The notes under the pieces are model-generated. The model did no database searches. It had not been told where the DNA came from and saw nothing but the letters and a program-made list of their open reading frames with translations. Positions 49,993-58,957 of a stretch of DNA of 64,000 nt are shown here, piece after piece. The stretch is from Sphingomicrobium sp. XHP0239 (GTDB taxonomy: Bacteria > Pseudomonadota > Alphaproteobacteria > Sphingomonadales > Sphingomonadaceae), in NCBI RefSeq assembly GCF_039555325.1, contig NZ_CP154608.1, forward strand, positions 682,001 through 746,000, in the 5' to 3' direction. Position 1 is the stretch's first letter. The number at the start of each line of letters is the position of its first letter. Both the position numbers and the translations under genes were made by a program.

Positions 49993-50723
49993 CGGGCGCG
50001 CACGAAATAGAGCCCGTCGGGAGGCGCGTTGAGACCCAGCCGCTGCCGGTCCTTGGCCTCGAGCGCGTCGCGAACATCGTCGGGCGTCCATTGACCCCGC
50101 CCCACAAGAGAGAGCGTGCCGACCATCGAACGGACTTGGTGATGGAGAAAGCTGCGCGCGGAAACGTCGAAACGCACTTCATCGCCTTCGCGTGACACGT
50201 CGAGCCGGTCCAGCGTCTTGACCGGGCTGCCGGATTGGCAGTGCGCCGATCGGTATGTCGTGAAGTCATGACGGCCGACGAGATGCGCAGCGCCCGCCGC
50301 CATCGCATCGACATCGAGCGGCTGAGCCACGTGCCAGACGTGATTGCGGAGAATCGTCGGCGGTCCACGGCGATTGAGGATGCGATAGAGGTAATCGCGG
50401 CCCTCGCAGCTGAAGCGGGCGTGGAAATCGTCTTCCGTCGGTTCGGCACGAAGGATCGCCACCGGGTCGGGGCGCAGATGGGCGTTGAGGCCTTCGCGCA
50501 AACGTCGTCCCTCGATTTGCTTGTCGAGATCGACGTGTGCCGTCATCGCCAGCCCGTGAACGCCCGCATCGGTGCGTCCCGCGCAGTGCAGCCGTGCCTG
50601 CTCGCCGGTCATTGCGGTGATCGCTTCCTCGATCGCCTGCTGCACCGAAGGTGCGCCGTCCTGTCGCTGCCAGCCCGAAAAGGGCGTGCCGTCATACTCG
50701 ACCGTCAGTCGCCACCGGGTCAC
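49977..50723 (-). CDS. truA: tRNA pseudouridine(38-40) synthase
   Basis: A 248-aa enzyme modifying the anticodon stem-loop. [16 protein letters not shown], the catalytic aspartate in [11 protein letters not shown], and [14 protein letters not shown] are the family motifs. The ATG overlaps the fmt stop (ATGA), so fmt-truA is an operon. Confidence 0.95.
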   Translation of the reverse strand: MTRWRLTVEYDGTPFSGWQRQDGAPSVQQAIEEAITAMTGEQARLHCAGRTDAGVHGLAMTAHVDLDKQIEGRRLREGLNAHLRPDPVAILRAEPTEDDFHARFSCEGRDYLYRILNRRGPPTILRNHVWHVAQPLDVDAMAAGAAHLVGRHDFTTYRSAHCQSGSPVKTLDRLDVSREGDEVRFDVSARSFLHHQVRSMVGTLSLVGRGQWTPDDVRDALEAKDRQRLGLNAPPDGLYFVRARYPED

Positions 50724-51625
50724 GCGAGACGCATCCCGGGGGGCAGGGGGTGGCCGCGCAGCAGTTCCTCGACGGTTTGCACGCCGCGTCCCGCACGCTG
50801 CGCCTTCTCGATGCGCACGGCATCGGTTCCGCAGGCGATCGTCATCCGGTCGTCAAGAAGGGTGCCGGGTTCGGCCGACCCTTCCGCCAACACTGCTTCG
50901 AGAAGTTTGAGCCGCTCCCCGTCCGCCTCTGTCCAGGCGCCGGGCCAAGGGGCGAGACCCTGAATGTGCCGCTGGACCTGCGCGGCCGGTCGCGACCAGT
51001 CGATGCGGGCTTCGGACTTGTCGATCTTGGCAGCGTAGGTGGCATCGTCATCGGACTGTGCGGCGGATACATAGGCGGCAGGTGTGCGGAGCCATTTCAC
51101 CACCATCTCAGCGCCCATTTCTGCAAGCTCTTCCGTGAGTTGTGCAGCGTTCTTCGCGCCGATTGGCGTTTCATGCTTCGCCAGCATCGGTCCGGTGTCG
51201 AGGCCCGCTTCCATCTGCATCAGCGTAACGCCCGTCGCCTCGTCTCCCGCCATGATGGCGCGGTGGACGGGCGCTGCGCCGCGCCAGCGGGGGAGCAGCG
51301 ACGCATGGACGTTCACGCAGCCGAGGCGCGGGGCGTCGAGAATGGCCTGGGGGAGGATGAGGCCGTAGGCGGCGACGATCGCGACATCGGCATCAAGCGC
51401 CGCAAACTCTTCCTGCGCTGAAGATTTCTTAAGGCTGACCGGGGAACGGACCGGGAGACCGAGAGCGCGGGCGCGCCGCTCGATCGGGGTCGGTTGATCC
51501 TTCTTGCCGCGGCCGGCGGGGCGGGGCGGCTGGCAATAGACGGCGACGACCTCGTGCCCCGCCTCGACGATGGCGTCGAGCGTCGGCACGGCGAAATCGG
51601 GGCTTCCCATCATGATCACACGCAT
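50720..51625 (-). CDS. fmt: Methionyl-tRNA formyltransferase
   Basis: A 301-aa enzyme formylating initiator Met-t[34 protein letters not shown] segment ([15 protein letters not shown]), [22 protein letters not shown] (catalytic Asn/His) and [15 protein letters not shown] are present, with a C-terminal OB-like domain. Its partner def lies 0.7 kb away on the other strand beyond recR, so the usual def-fmt pair is nearby but split. Confidence 0.95.
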   Translation of the reverse strand: MRVIMMGSPDFAVPTLDAIVEAGHEVVAVYCQPPRPAGRGKKDQPTPIERRARALGLPVRSPVSLKKSSAQEEFAALDADVAIVAAYGLILPQAILDAPRLGCVNVHASLLPRWRGAAPVHRAIMAGDEATGVTLMQMEAGLDTGPMLAKHETPIGAKNAAQLTEELAEMGAEMVVKWLRTPAAYVSAAQSDDDATYAAKIDKSEARIDWSRPAAQVQRHIQGLAPWPGAWTEADGERLKLLEAVLAEGSAEPGTLLDDRMTIACGTDAVRIEKAQRAGRGVQTVEELLRGHPLPPGMRLA

Positions 51626-51673
51626 AGCCGCAGCCTATGGCGCAAATGGGCGGTCATTCCTATGTGTTTCCCG

Positions 51674-52270
51674 ATGGCTTCTCCCGAACTCGATGCGTTG
51701 ACGCAGGCGCTCAGCCGGCTTCCCGGCCTGGGGCCGCGGTCGGCACGGCGGGCGGTGCTGCACCTCGTCAAGAAGCGCGAGAGCAGTCTGGAGCCTCTGC
51801 TGAAGGCGTTGTCCGACGTGGCGGAGACGCTGACGACCTGTTCGACGTGCGGCAACGTCGACACCAGCGATCCGTGCGCGATCTGTCGCGATCCGCGGCG
51901 CGACGACAGCGCCATCTGCGTGGTGGAGGAGGTCGCCGACCTGTGGGCGCTCGACCGGTCGAAGCTGTTTTCGGGAAGATTTCACGTCCTGGGCGGGCGG
52001 TTGAGCGCCTTGGACGGCGTGCGGCCGGAGGATCTGGCCATCGACAGCCTGGTCGAACGGGTATCGGGCGGCGGGGTCGACGAGGTCGTGCTGGCGATGA
52101 ACGCGACGCTGGAGGGGCAGACGACCGCGCATTACCTTGCGGAGCGACTGGAGAATTTTCCCGTCCGGCTCACGCAGCTCGCGCACGGTCTCCCGGTCGG
52201 CGGCGAACTGGACTATCTGGACGAGGGAACGCTGGCGCAGGCGCTGCGCGCGCGGCGCCCCGTTTCTTGA
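51674..52270 (+). CDS. recR: Recombination protein RecR
   Basis: A 198-aa RecFOR-pathway protein. The HhH segment [20 protein letters not shown], the four-cysteine zinc motif [16 protein letters not shown], and the Toprim domain ([23 protein letters not shown]) are complete. The ATG at 51674 fits family starts; an ATG at 51662 would add four residues. Confidence 0.95.
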   Translation: MASPELDALTQALSRLPGLGPRSARRAVLHLVKKRESSLEPLLKALSDVAETLTTCSTCGNVDTSDPCAICRDPRRDDSAICVVEEVADLWALDRSKLFSGRFHVLGGRLSALDGVRPEDLAIDSLVERVSGGGVDEVVLAMNATLEGQTTAHYLAERLENFPVRLTQLAHGLPVGGELDYLDEGTLAQALRARRPVS

Positions 52271-52294
52271 ACCGCGAGCGATCCGCGACTAGAT
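52267..52294 (+). promoter_or_regulatory. Predicted def promoter
   Basis: TTGAAC (52267-52272), 16 bp and CTAGAT (52289-52294), with 7 bases to the def ATG. No Shine-Dalgarno fits between, predicting a leaderless mRNA. Confidence 0.55.
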
Positions 52295-52301
52295 AGCGCG
52301 C

Positions 52302-52844
52302 ATGGCCATATTGAAGATCTACGAAACGCCCGACGACAACGAGATGCTGCGGCAGATTTCCAAGCCCGTCGAAGAGGTTACCGACGAGCACCGGACTCTG
52401 ATCGCGGACATGTTCGAGACGATGTACGACGCACCCGGCATCGGGCTGGCGGCGGTGCAGGTCGGCGAGCCGGTGCGCATTCTCGTCATCGACCTCCAGG
52501 AGCCCGAGGAAGAGGGCGGCGAGCCGGTGCGCGATCCGAAGGTCTTCATCAATCCCGAGATCCTCGAGACCAGCGAAACCGACATTCCCTACACCGAAGG
52601 GTGTCTGTCGATTCCCGAACAATATGCCGACGTCATGCGGCCCGATCGGATCAAGGCGAAGTGGCTGGACGCGGACGGCAAGGAGCATGTCGAGGAGATC
52701 GACGGGCTGCTGGCGGTGTGCCTGCAGCACGAGATGGATCACCTCGAAGGGGTGCTGTTCATCGACCATCTGTCGAAGCTGAAGCGCGACATGGTGCTGA
52801 AGAAGCTTGCCAAGATGCGCAAGCAGGGACGCGTCGCCGCCTAG
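52302..52844 (+). CDS. def: Peptide deformylase
   Basis: A 180-aa metalloenzyme removing the N-formyl group from nascent proteins. The three motifs APGIGLAAVQVG, EGCLSIPEQ and CLQHEMDHLEGVLFIDHL supply the cysteine, two histidines and catalytic glutamate. Its length is typical. See the promoter entry for the missing 5' leader. Confidence 0.96.
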   Translation: MAILKIYETPDDNEMLRQISKPVEEVTDEHRTLIADMFETMYDAPGIGLAAVQVGEPVRILVIDLQEPEEEGGEPVRDPKVFINPEILETSETDIPYTEGCLSIPEQYADVMRPDRIKAKWLDADGKEHVEEIDGLLAVCLQHEMDHLEGVLFIDHLSKLKRDMVLKKLAKMRKQGRVAA

Positions 52845-52868
52845 GCACGCGCCCCGCTCGGGAAGGGA

Positions 52869-53261
52869 TCAGGCGCTGATCGTCTGGGCGGCCTTGCGGC
52901 AATCCTCGGCGGTTTCGCGGCAGATCTGGGCGCACAGCTTGCAGTGCGGATTGTCATGGCCTTCGCATTCCTTGGCGCAGGCATCGCAGACGCGCGCGCA
53001 CAGCTCGAGCATGTCCTTCAGGACCGCTTCGTTGGTGCCCGAACGACGGGCGCCGAGGCGCGCGGTCGCCTCGCAGACGTCGCTGCAGTCCGAACAGGAA
53101 CGCACGCACTGCGACATGTCCATGTCTTCGGCGAGGCAGGCGTCTGCGCAGCTCAGACACATCTTCGCGCAATACATGGCGTGATGGACGGCGTCGCCGA
53201 GCGGTTCGTTGTTATGGCCCTGAACGTCGGGGTGCAGCGAAATCATCTTGCGAATAGACAT
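52869..53261 (-). CDS. Cysteine-rich four-helix-bundle protein (copper-storage Csp/DUF326 type)
   Basis: A 130-aa protein with 16 cysteines arranged along predicted helices in CxxxC and CxxC steps (MYCAKMCLSCADAC, CVRSCSDCSDVC, LCARVCDACAKEC, HCKLCAQIC). This matches four-helix-bundle copper-binding proteins that store Cu(I) inside the bundle. No signal peptide is evident, so it is likely cytosolic. It is divergent from rmuC. Confidence 0.85.
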   Translation of the reverse strand: MSIRKMISLHPDVQGHNNEPLGDAVHHAMYCAKMCLSCADACLAEDMDMSQCVRSCSDCSDVCEATARLGARRSGTNEAVLKDMLELCARVCDACAKECEGHDNPHCKLCAQICRETAEDCRKAAQTISA

Positions 53262-53310
53262 ATGCTCTCCTCTTTAGCGAACGAGCGCGGGGGCGGGCGG
53301 AAGGTTCCGC

Positions 53311-53338
53311 TTGAGGCTTGGAAGGCGGCACGCTAGGT
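53311..53338 (+). promoter_or_regulatory. Predicted rmuC promoter
   Basis: TTGAGG (53311-53316), 16 bp and CTAGGT (53333-53338). The SOS box overlaps the end of the -10. Confidence 0.55.
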
Positions 53339-53351
53339 TCGCGTTTCGTTC
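53337..53351 (+). promoter_or_regulatory. SOS (LexA) box of rmuC
   Basis: GTTC-GCGTTTC-GTTC, a perfect GTTC-N7-GTTC match starting at the -10 of the predicted promoter and ending 18 bp before the rmuC start codon, the same geometry as at lexA. Confidence 0.8.
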
Positions 53352-53369
53352 CGTTTTGGGGGAAGGTTC

Positions 53370-54701
53370 GTGGACCCGCTCGTCATCGCCATCGTCATCA
53401 TCGTCGCGCTGCTCGCCGCAGGCGTCGGGTGGCTGCTCGGAAAGCAGGGCTCGGGGAAAGCCGAGGCGACCGTTGAGAACTTGCGCATGCAACTCGACGC
53501 GGTGGCGGAGGAACGGCGCGTCGCGACCGAAGACCGCAAGGCGATGCAGGCCGAACTTGATACGCTACGAACCGAGAAAGCGACGTTCGACGCGCGGCTC
53601 GCCGATTTCGAGCGGCAGAAGGGCGAGTTGCAGAATGCTTTCCGCGAGACGAGCGACAAGACGCTGGAACGGCTGTCGAAAGAGTTTCTCGACAAGGCGA
53701 ACAACCGCTTCTCCGAGGCCGACAAGGAAAGCCAGACCAAGCTCAACGCGCTTGTCGACCCGATCCAGAAACTGCTCAAGGAGCAGCAGGAGAAGATCGA
53801 TCGGGTCGAGAAGGACCGGGTCGGCGCCTATGCCGAGCTGAAATCGCTGACGACCGAGCTGCGGCAGGGGCAGGGCGAGGTCCGCGACGAGGCGCGCAAC
53901 CTGGTCATGGCGCTGCGCGCGCAGCCCAAGACGCGCGGGCGCTGGGGCGAGAAGACGCTGGAAAACGTGCTGGAGCAGGCGGGGTTGAGCCAACACGCCG
54001 ATTTCGCCACCGAAGTGTCGGTGGACGGGGAGGACGGCCGGCTGCGCCCCGACGTGGTCGTCAACCTGCCGGGCGGGCGCAAGCTGGTGATCGACGCGAA
54101 ATGTTCGCTCAATGCCTATCTCGACGCTTTCGAGGCGACCGAGGACGAGGTCCGCGACCGGCACCTGGACGCGCATGTCGGTTCGATCCGCAACCATGCA
54201 CAGCAGTTGGGCTCGAAGAGCTATTGGGCGCAGTTCGAGGATGCGGCGGACTATGTCGTGATGTTCATCCCGGGCGAGCATTTCCTGACCGCCGCGCTGG
54301 AGCGGGACCAGGGGCTGTGGGACTGGGCGTTCGATCGCAAGGTGTTGCTGGCGACGCCGACCAACCTCGTCGCGATCGCGCGGACGGTGGCGAGCGTGTG
54401 GCGGCAGGAGAAACTGGCGAGCGAGGCGGGGCAGATCGCCGCGCTAGGCAAGGAATTGCACGCACGGATCGCCACGATGGCCGATCACGTCGCGAAGATG
54501 GGCAATCACCTCGGGCGTGCGAACGACAGCTACAACAGGATGGTCGGAAGCCTGGAAAGCCAGGTGCTGACACAGGCGCGGCGGTTCGAAGAGCTGGGCG
54601 CGGGAAGCGTGAAGGACATTCCGGACGCCGGCCAGATCGAGACCAACCCGCGATCGCTCACGAAGCTGTCGGGGTCGATCGACCCCGACGAGCGCAATTA
54701 G
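53370..54701 (+). CDS. rmuC: DNA recombination protein RmuC
   Basis: A 443-aa protein with an N-terminal membrane helix (about 3-22), a coiled-coil stretch (about 30-160) and a PD-(D/E)XK nuclease-like domain. PKTRGRWGEKTLENVLEQAGL and LPGGRKLVIDAKCSLNAYLDAFEA are the conserved RmuC segments, including the D...DAK active-site pattern. RmuC limits inversions and rearrangements. The start is GTG at 53370. The upstream LexA box suggests DNA-damage induction. Confidence 0.93.
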   Translation: MDPLVIAIVIIVALLAAGVGWLLGKQGSGKAEATVENLRMQLDAVAEERRVATEDRKAMQAELDTLRTEKATFDARLADFERQKGELQNAFRETSDKTLERLSKEFLDKANNRFSEADKESQTKLNALVDPIQKLLKEQQEKIDRVEKDRVGAYAELKSLTTELRQGQGEVRDEARNLVMALRAQPKTRGRWGEKTLENVLEQAGLSQHADFATEVSVDGEDGRLRPDVVVNLPGGRKLVIDAKCSLNAYLDAFEATEDEVRDRHLDAHVGSIRNHAQQLGSKSYWAQFEDAADYVVMFIPGEHFLTAALERDQGLWDWAFDRKVLLATPTNLVAIARTVASVWRQEKLASEAGQIAALGKELHARIATMADHVAKMGNHLGRANDSYNRMVGSLESQVLTQARRFEELGAGSVKDIPDAGQIETNPRSLTKLSGSIDPDERN

Positions 54702-54704
54702 CCC

Positions 54705-55133
54705 TTAGTAGCGATTGCCGGTCGGCGGGACGATGCTGGGCTGGCCGCAACCGCGGAAGGTCTGACCGCCCAGTTGCACCATCACCTGGTGCGGATAGGT
54801 CTGGCCACCGGCGCCGATGGTGCACGAGCCGTACATGATCGTGACCAGCATGTCCTCGCCCCGATAAATGTCGCCGCTCTCGCGGTTGGGGGTGAAGTCG
54901 AGGAGGTTGTCGGTGGCGGCGAAACCCTGGTCCGTGGTGAGCTGCATGCGGTTCTGGTCGATGGTCATCGTCCAGTTCGCGCCGCGCGCGCCGTAGCGGA
55001 AGTCGGTATTGGGCCCCGCCTGGACGGGCTGGCCGTAATAATCGTCGTCGTAGTCGCTGTAGCCGCGCTGCTGTTGCGTCGCGCAGGCGGCGAGAGGGAG
55101 GGCGAGGACAGCGAGAAGGGCAAGACGGGTCAT
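54705..55133 (-). CDS. Lipoprotein with a C-terminal RGCG domain, related to the next gene
   Basis: A 142-aa lipoprotein (MTRLALLAVLALPLAAC, lipobox LAAC at Cys17) followed by a tyrosine/aspartate-rich linker. The rest is a domain with WTMTIDQNRMQ, YRGEDMLVTIMYGSC, TYPHQVMVQLGGQTFRGCGQP. The same domain is found in the upstream gene (YRGDRIEVNIIRQRC, IYPDQVQVRVDGREWRGCGAP), which marks it as a paralogous COG3650-like module. Two cysteines per copy could form a disulfide. The 3' end lies 3 bp from rmuC, convergent. Confidence 0.72.
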   Translation of the reverse strand: MTRLALLAVLALPLAACATQQQRGYSDYDDDYYGQPVQAGPNTDFRYGARGANWTMTIDQNRMQLTTDQGFAATDNLLDFTPNRESGDIYRGEDMLVTIMYGSCTIGAGGQTYPHQVMVQLGGQTFRGCGQPSIVPPTGNRY

Positions 55134-55157
55134 GGACAAGGTCTCCTTGGAGGATGA

Positions 55158-56075
55158 TCAGCCGGCGCGGCGGGCTTCGATCGTGCCGCGGTCGTTGGAC
55201 AGGGTGAGGGTGTCGCCGTTCTGCCGCACACGCATCGGTACGGACAGGATGTTGGAGGCGCGCGTTTCGGCGGCGATATCGGGGCAGGCCATGCGCGTGG
55301 AGGCGATGCGATCGACGCTCAGCCGCTCGCCCTGCTGTCGGTAGGGGGCGTTGAGATTGTTGCAGCCGAAACGCGCCTGCATCCGGTCGGGAAGGAAATT
55401 GAGGTAGAAGCCCTCGTCGGGGACCGGTCGACCGTTGAGGCGGGTGACTCGCCAGTTGGTCCGCGCAAGGCTGCCCTGCGCGCCGTAGCCATCATTGCCG
55501 TAGCGGTCGTACTGGCCCCGACCGCTGCCGTAGCGATCGTCGCGATAGCGGTCGTATCCCGGTGCCGCGCCGCTTTCCCAACCCTGCTGGAAGAAGCGGG
55601 CGGGAGCACCGCAGCCCCGCCATTCGCGGCCGTCGACGCGGACCTGCACCTGGTCGGGATAGATGCGATCGCTCATCCCGTCGGAACAACGCTGGCGGAT
55701 GATGTTCACCTCGATCCGGTCACCGCGGTAATAGTCGCGGTCGTAGCTTGCCTGAACGCGCGGCGTGTTTTCGGTGACCGAACGCGCCCCGGCCGCCTCG
55801 AAGCGCATCGAGCGCGGATTGATGTCGAGGCTCCAGAATGGTTCGGTGCCGACCGCGCGATAGGGGTCCATGACCTGCGACCCGTCGCCGTAGCGATCGT
55901 AGCCGTCGTTTCCATAGCGCTCGCCGCTGCCGTAATCGTCGGGATACGGCCCGCCCGGATACTGGCCCGTGGGGGGCGGCGTGGGGGGATAGCCGTACGG
56001 ATCGCCATAGTCGTCGTAGGGCTGGGTACAGGCGGCGACGGTCGCCGCGGCGGCGAGGAGGACACAATACTTCAT
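55158..56075 (-). CDS. Lipoprotein with COG3650-like and META/HslJ-like domains
   Basis: A 305-aa lipoprotein (MKYCVLLAAAATVAAC, Cys16). A linker of Tyr/Gly/Asp/Pro repeats (about 20-75) is followed by a domain with AVGTEPFWSLDI...WRGCGAP (about 85-170), a second YGNDGYG-type repeat linker, and a C-terminal META-like domain (about 205-295: WRVTRLNGRPVP, MQARFGCNNLNAPYR, MACPD). META domains occur in the heat-shock protein HslJ. The ATG at 56075 is chosen because it gives the signal peptide. Confidence 0.78.
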   Translation of the reverse strand: MKYCVLLAAAATVAACTQPYDDYGDPYGYPPTPPPTGQYPGGPYPDDYGSGERYGNDGYDRYGDGSQVMDPYRAVGTEPFWSLDINPRSMRFEAAGARSVTENTPRVQASYDRDYYRGDRIEVNIIRQRCSDGMSDRIYPDQVQVRVDGREWRGCGAPARFFQQGWESGAAPGYDRYRDDRYGSGRGQYDRYGNDGYGAQGSLARTNWRVTRLNGRPVPDEGFYLNFLPDRMQARFGCNNLNAPYRQQGERLSVDRIASTRMACPDIAAETRASNILSVPMRVRQNGDTLTLSNDRGTIEARRAG

Positions 56076-56098
56076 GGACCCGAAACGAGCGCCGGGGT

Positions 56099-56902
56099 TC
56101 AGCGGTTCCGCCAGCCCGATCGGACCTGGTAGGCGGTGACCGCCGCAGCGATCGCCGCATTGAGGCTGTCGGCGCGCCCGTGCATCGGAATCCGGACGAG
56201 GAGGTCGCACGCGGCCTCATATTCCTCAGGCAGTCCCTGCGCCTCGTTGCCGACCAACAGGAAGCAGGGCGCGGTGTAGGGCGCGTCGCGATAGTCGTGA
56301 TCGGTCTGGAGACTGGTGCCGACGAGCTGGCCGTCGCCGCTGCGCAGCCAGTGGAGGAAGTCGCCCCAGTCGGCCTGCGCCAGTTTCTGGGTGAAGAGGG
56401 CGCCCATCGAGGCGCGGACGGTTTCGACGGCAAAGGGATCGGCACTGTCGTCGAGCAGGATCAACCCGCCCGCGCCGACCGCATCGCCGGTGCGCAGGAT
56501 GGTGCCGATATTGCCGGGATCGCGCAGGCTCTGTCCGACGAACCAGATGTCGCTGGTGGTGCGGTCGATCGCCGACAGCGCGGTGTCGGGCTGTTCGTAG
56601 GCAGCGACGAGCGCCTGCGGGTTGGACTTGCCGCTCATCTTGGTCAGGATGTCGGGGGTGGTGAGAATGGTATCGCCACCCGCCGCCTCGACCTGCCCGA
56701 TGATCTCCTGTGCCAGCGGGTGGCTCGCGCCGGCCTCGGCAAAGGCGAGGATGCTGGGCAGCCGCCCTTCGTCGCGGGCCTCGGTGACGATGCGCAGACC
56801 TTCGGCGAGAAAGAGGCGTTCGGCGCGACGCGCCTTTTTGTCGCGCAGGGAGCGCAGGAGCTTGACGGTCGTATTGGAGAAGGACGTGATCTCGCGCGGC
56901 AT
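56099..56902 (-). CDS. SpoU-family (TrmH/RlmB-like) RNA methyltransferase
   Basis: A 267-aa SPOUT enzyme transferring methyl from S-adenosylmethionine to 2'-OH of RNA. An N-terminal substrate-binding domain (LRDKKARRAERLFLAEGLRIV) precedes the knot with SLRDPGNIGTILRTGDAVGA, FLLVGNEAQGLP and VRIPMHGRADSLNAAIAAAV. The exact rRNA or tRNA target is not decided by these motifs. It lies 9 bp after the HPr gene in the same direction. Confidence 0.9.
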   Translation of the reverse strand: MPREITSFSNTTVKLLRSLRDKKARRAERLFLAEGLRIVTEARDEGRLPSILAFAEAGASHPLAQEIIGQVEAAGGDTILTTPDILTKMSGKSNPQALVAAYEQPDTALSAIDRTTSDIWFVGQSLRDPGNIGTILRTGDAVGAGGLILLDDSADPFAVETVRASMGALFTQKLAQADWGDFLHWLRSGDGQLVGTSLQTDHDYRDAPYTAPCFLLVGNEAQGLPEEYEAACDLLVRIPMHGRADSLNAAIAAAVTAYQVRSGWRNR

Positions 56903-56911
56903 GGCCCCGGC

Positions 56912-57187
56912 TCAGTCTTCGTAGAAGCGGTCTTTGACGAGCCCCGAAAGCCTGTCGAGCGCGGCTTGTTCGTCATCGCCCTCGACGTGGATCGTGATGC
57001 AGTCGCCCATTGCCGCGCCCAGCATCATCAGGCCCATGATCGAACGGCCGGTCACGCGGTTGCCGTCCTTTTCGACCTCGACCGTCACGCCGTCGCCGAT
57101 CTCATGGACGAGGTTGACGAACTTGGCGCTGGCGCGGGCGTGAAGGCCGCGGCGGTTGGCGATCCTGAGTTTGCGGTGGACGGGCAT
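56912..57187 (-). CDS. ptsH: Phosphocarrier protein HPr (PTS)
   Basis: A 91-aa PTS carrier. The phosphorylated His16 lies in ANRRGLHARASAKFV and the regulatory Ser49 in VTGRSIMGLMMLGA, the residue phosphorylated by HPr kinase. The ATG at 57187 is the family start. With EIIA, RapZ and HprK it forms a regulatory PTS without sugar permease genes nearby. Confidence 0.94.
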   Translation of the reverse strand: MPVHRKLRIANRRGLHARASAKFVNLVHEIGDGVTVEVEKDGNRVTGRSIMGLMMLGAAMGDCITIHVEGDDEQAALDRLSGLVKDRFYED

Positions 57188-57192
57188 GATTT

Positions 57193-57603
57193 CTACGCGG
57201 CTGCCTCGCCCAGCACTTCGCTGGCGACGGAGATGTATTTCTGCCCCGCCTCGCGCGCGGCGGCGACGGCATCGTGGACGCCCATCGTCTTGCGCGCGCT
57301 CGACAGTCGGATGAGCATCGGCAGGTTGATCCCCGCGATGACTTCGACGCACTCGGTCTCGCCCATCAGGCTGATCGCGAGGTTCGACGGCGTGCCGCCG
57401 AAAAGGTCGGTCAGGATGATGACGCCCTTGCCCTGATCGACGCGGGCGATGGCGTCGGCGATGTCGGAGCGGCGGGCTTCAATGTCGTCGTGGGGACCGA
57501 TGCACAGACCCTCGATGGCCTCCTGCGGACCCACCACGTGTTCCATCGCCGCAATGAACTCGGGCGCCAGACGCCCGTGAGTCACCAGAACCAGTCCGAT
57601 CAT
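57193..57603 (-). CDS. PTS EIIA component, mannose type
   Basis: A 136-aa EIIA-Man-like protein. MIGLVLVTHGRLAPEFI contains the active histidine (His9), and IILTDLFGGTPSNLAISLM is the second signature. No EIIB or EIIC is present, so it probably serves in regulation, receiving phosphate from HPr. The gap to HPr is 5 bp, and RapZ ends 11 bp upstream. Confidence 0.92.
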   Translation of the reverse strand: MIGLVLVTHGRLAPEFIAAMEHVVGPQEAIEGLCIGPHDDIEARRSDIADAIARVDQGKGVIILTDLFGGTPSNLAISLMGETECVEVIAGINLPMLIRLSSARKTMGVHDAVAAAREAGQKYISVASEVLGEAAA

Positions 57604-57614
57604 GAAAGTACCGC

Positions 57615-58541
57615 TCAATCCTTCGTTTCTGCCGTGTCGGGCGGTTCGCGCCGCGGGCCACGTTTCTCGAGCCGGTCGTCGGGCCGCGCCGTAAGGTCGC
57701 GGTGCCGGATCGAGACGTCGTGCCCCATCGCACCAAGCCGTCCTGCCATATCTTCCGCCGCGGCGACGGATCGATGTCGCCCCCCGGTGCAGCCGAAGGC
57801 AATCGTCAGATAGTTTTTGCCCGCGTCCCAATAGCGCGGAATGAGGCTTTTCAACAATGTTTCAATTTGATCCATCGTCTCGCCATAGGCGGGGTCGGCG
57901 GAAACGTGGGTTTTCACGGGCTCGTCACGCCCCGTCAACGGCCGCAACTCGGGATCCCAGTGCGGATTGTCGAGAAAGCGCATGTCGAACGTCAGGTCGG
58001 CGGTACGCGCGACTCCACGGGCGAATCCGAAACTGGCGACCGTGATGACGGGCCGTTCGGTGCCGTGGCGATAGCGTTTCTGCAATTCTTCGCGCAGTTC
58101 GACCGGCTTCATCGAGGTCGTGTCGATCAGCGCGTCGGCCTGTTGCCGGACGGGCTTGAGGAGCCGTCGTTCGAGCCACACCCCGTCCTCGGGCGGGCGG
58201 TCGGTGGCGAGCGGATGGCGGCGCCGCGTCTCGTCGAAGCGGCGCACCAGCTCGGACGACGAGCAGTCGAGAAACAGCAGCTGGCAGTCGATGTCGTCGA
58301 GCGCATCGAGCCTTTCCGAGAGGGCTTCGGGGGAAAAGCCCCGGCTGCGGATATCGACGCCGATGGCGCGCGGCATCTGGTCGGTTTCGTCGGCGCGGGC
58401 GAAGTCTCCGATGAGCGCGAGAGGGAGGTTGTCGACGATCTCCCAGCCCCAGTCCTCGAGCGTGTCGAGCACGGTCGACTTGCCTGCCCCGGACATGCCG
58501 GTGACGATCAGCAGATCGGGAATGGTATCGGGCGAGGTCAT
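57615..58541 (-). CDS. rapZ: RapZ-family nucleotide-binding protein / RNase adapter
   Basis: A 308-aa P-loop protein. The Walker A GMSGAGKST, the DIRSRGFS segment, LFLDCSSSELVRRFDETRRRHPL and the C-terminal YLTIAFGCTGGRHRSVAAAE are typical. In enterobacteria RapZ directs RNase E to GlmZ; in alphaproteobacteria the partner is unclear. The ATG at 58541 overlaps the hprK stop (ATGA). A longer upstream frame is not supported. Confidence 0.92.
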   Translation of the reverse strand: MTSPDTIPDLLIVTGMSGAGKSTVLDTLEDWGWEIVDNLPLALIGDFARADETDQMPRAIGVDIRSRGFSPEALSERLDALDDIDCQLLFLDCSSSELVRRFDETRRRHPLATDRPPEDGVWLERRLLKPVRQQADALIDTTSMKPVELREELQKRYRHGTERPVITVASFGFARGVARTADLTFDMRFLDNPHWDPELRPLTGRDEPVKTHVSADPAYGETMDQIETLLKSLIPRYWDAGKNYLTIAFGCTGGRHRSVAAAEDMAGRLGAMGHDVSIRHRDLTARPDDRLEKRGPRREPPDTAETKD

Positions 58542-58957
58542 TCGCGCTCCAGCCTTTCCAGCGCCCATTCGACGATGACGGGAGCCGAAGGACTGCGGGC
58601 ATCGACGCGAAGGAGGGGAAGGTCAACCCCGGCGACGGTCTCGACGGCGTCGTCGGGCGGCAGGCGGTCGATCTCCTCCCCCAGCCGGACGAGGAGGGCG
58701 ACGGGAGCGGAGGCGAGGTGGGGCAGCGTGACGATGCCGAGGCCGCGCACCTCGATGCGCCCCGCGATCGTTGCGGGCGGGGTGGCGACCAGTGCGGCAT
58801 CCTCTTGGTCGAGGAGCGTCCGGTCGTCGGACACCAACGACCAGCCCCGGTCGATGAGGCGAAGCGCCAGGTCGGACTTGCCCACACCGGAAGCGCCCGT
58901 CAGGAGCACGGCCCGACCCCGCAGCGCGACGCAGGTGGCGTGGACGTTCTCGCTCAT
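58538..58957 (-). CDS. hprK: HPr kinase/phosphorylase, short alphaproteobacterial form
   Basis: A 139-aa protein corresponding to the C-terminal catalytic domain only: Walker A LTGASGVGKSDLALRL, LVSDDRTLL and IEVRGLGIVTLP. The N-terminal domain of Firmicutes HprK is missing, as is usual in alphaproteobacteria. It should phosphorylate Ser49 of the HPr encoded 1.4 kb downstream. Start and stop overlap neighbours as ATGA. Confidence 0.92.
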   Translation of the reverse strand: MSENVHATCVALRGRAVLLTGASGVGKSDLALRLIDRGWSLVSDDRTLLDQEDAALVATPPATIAGRIEVRGLGIVTLPHLASAPVALLVRLGEEIDRLPPDDAVETVAGVDLPLLRVDARSPSAPVIVEWALERLERE

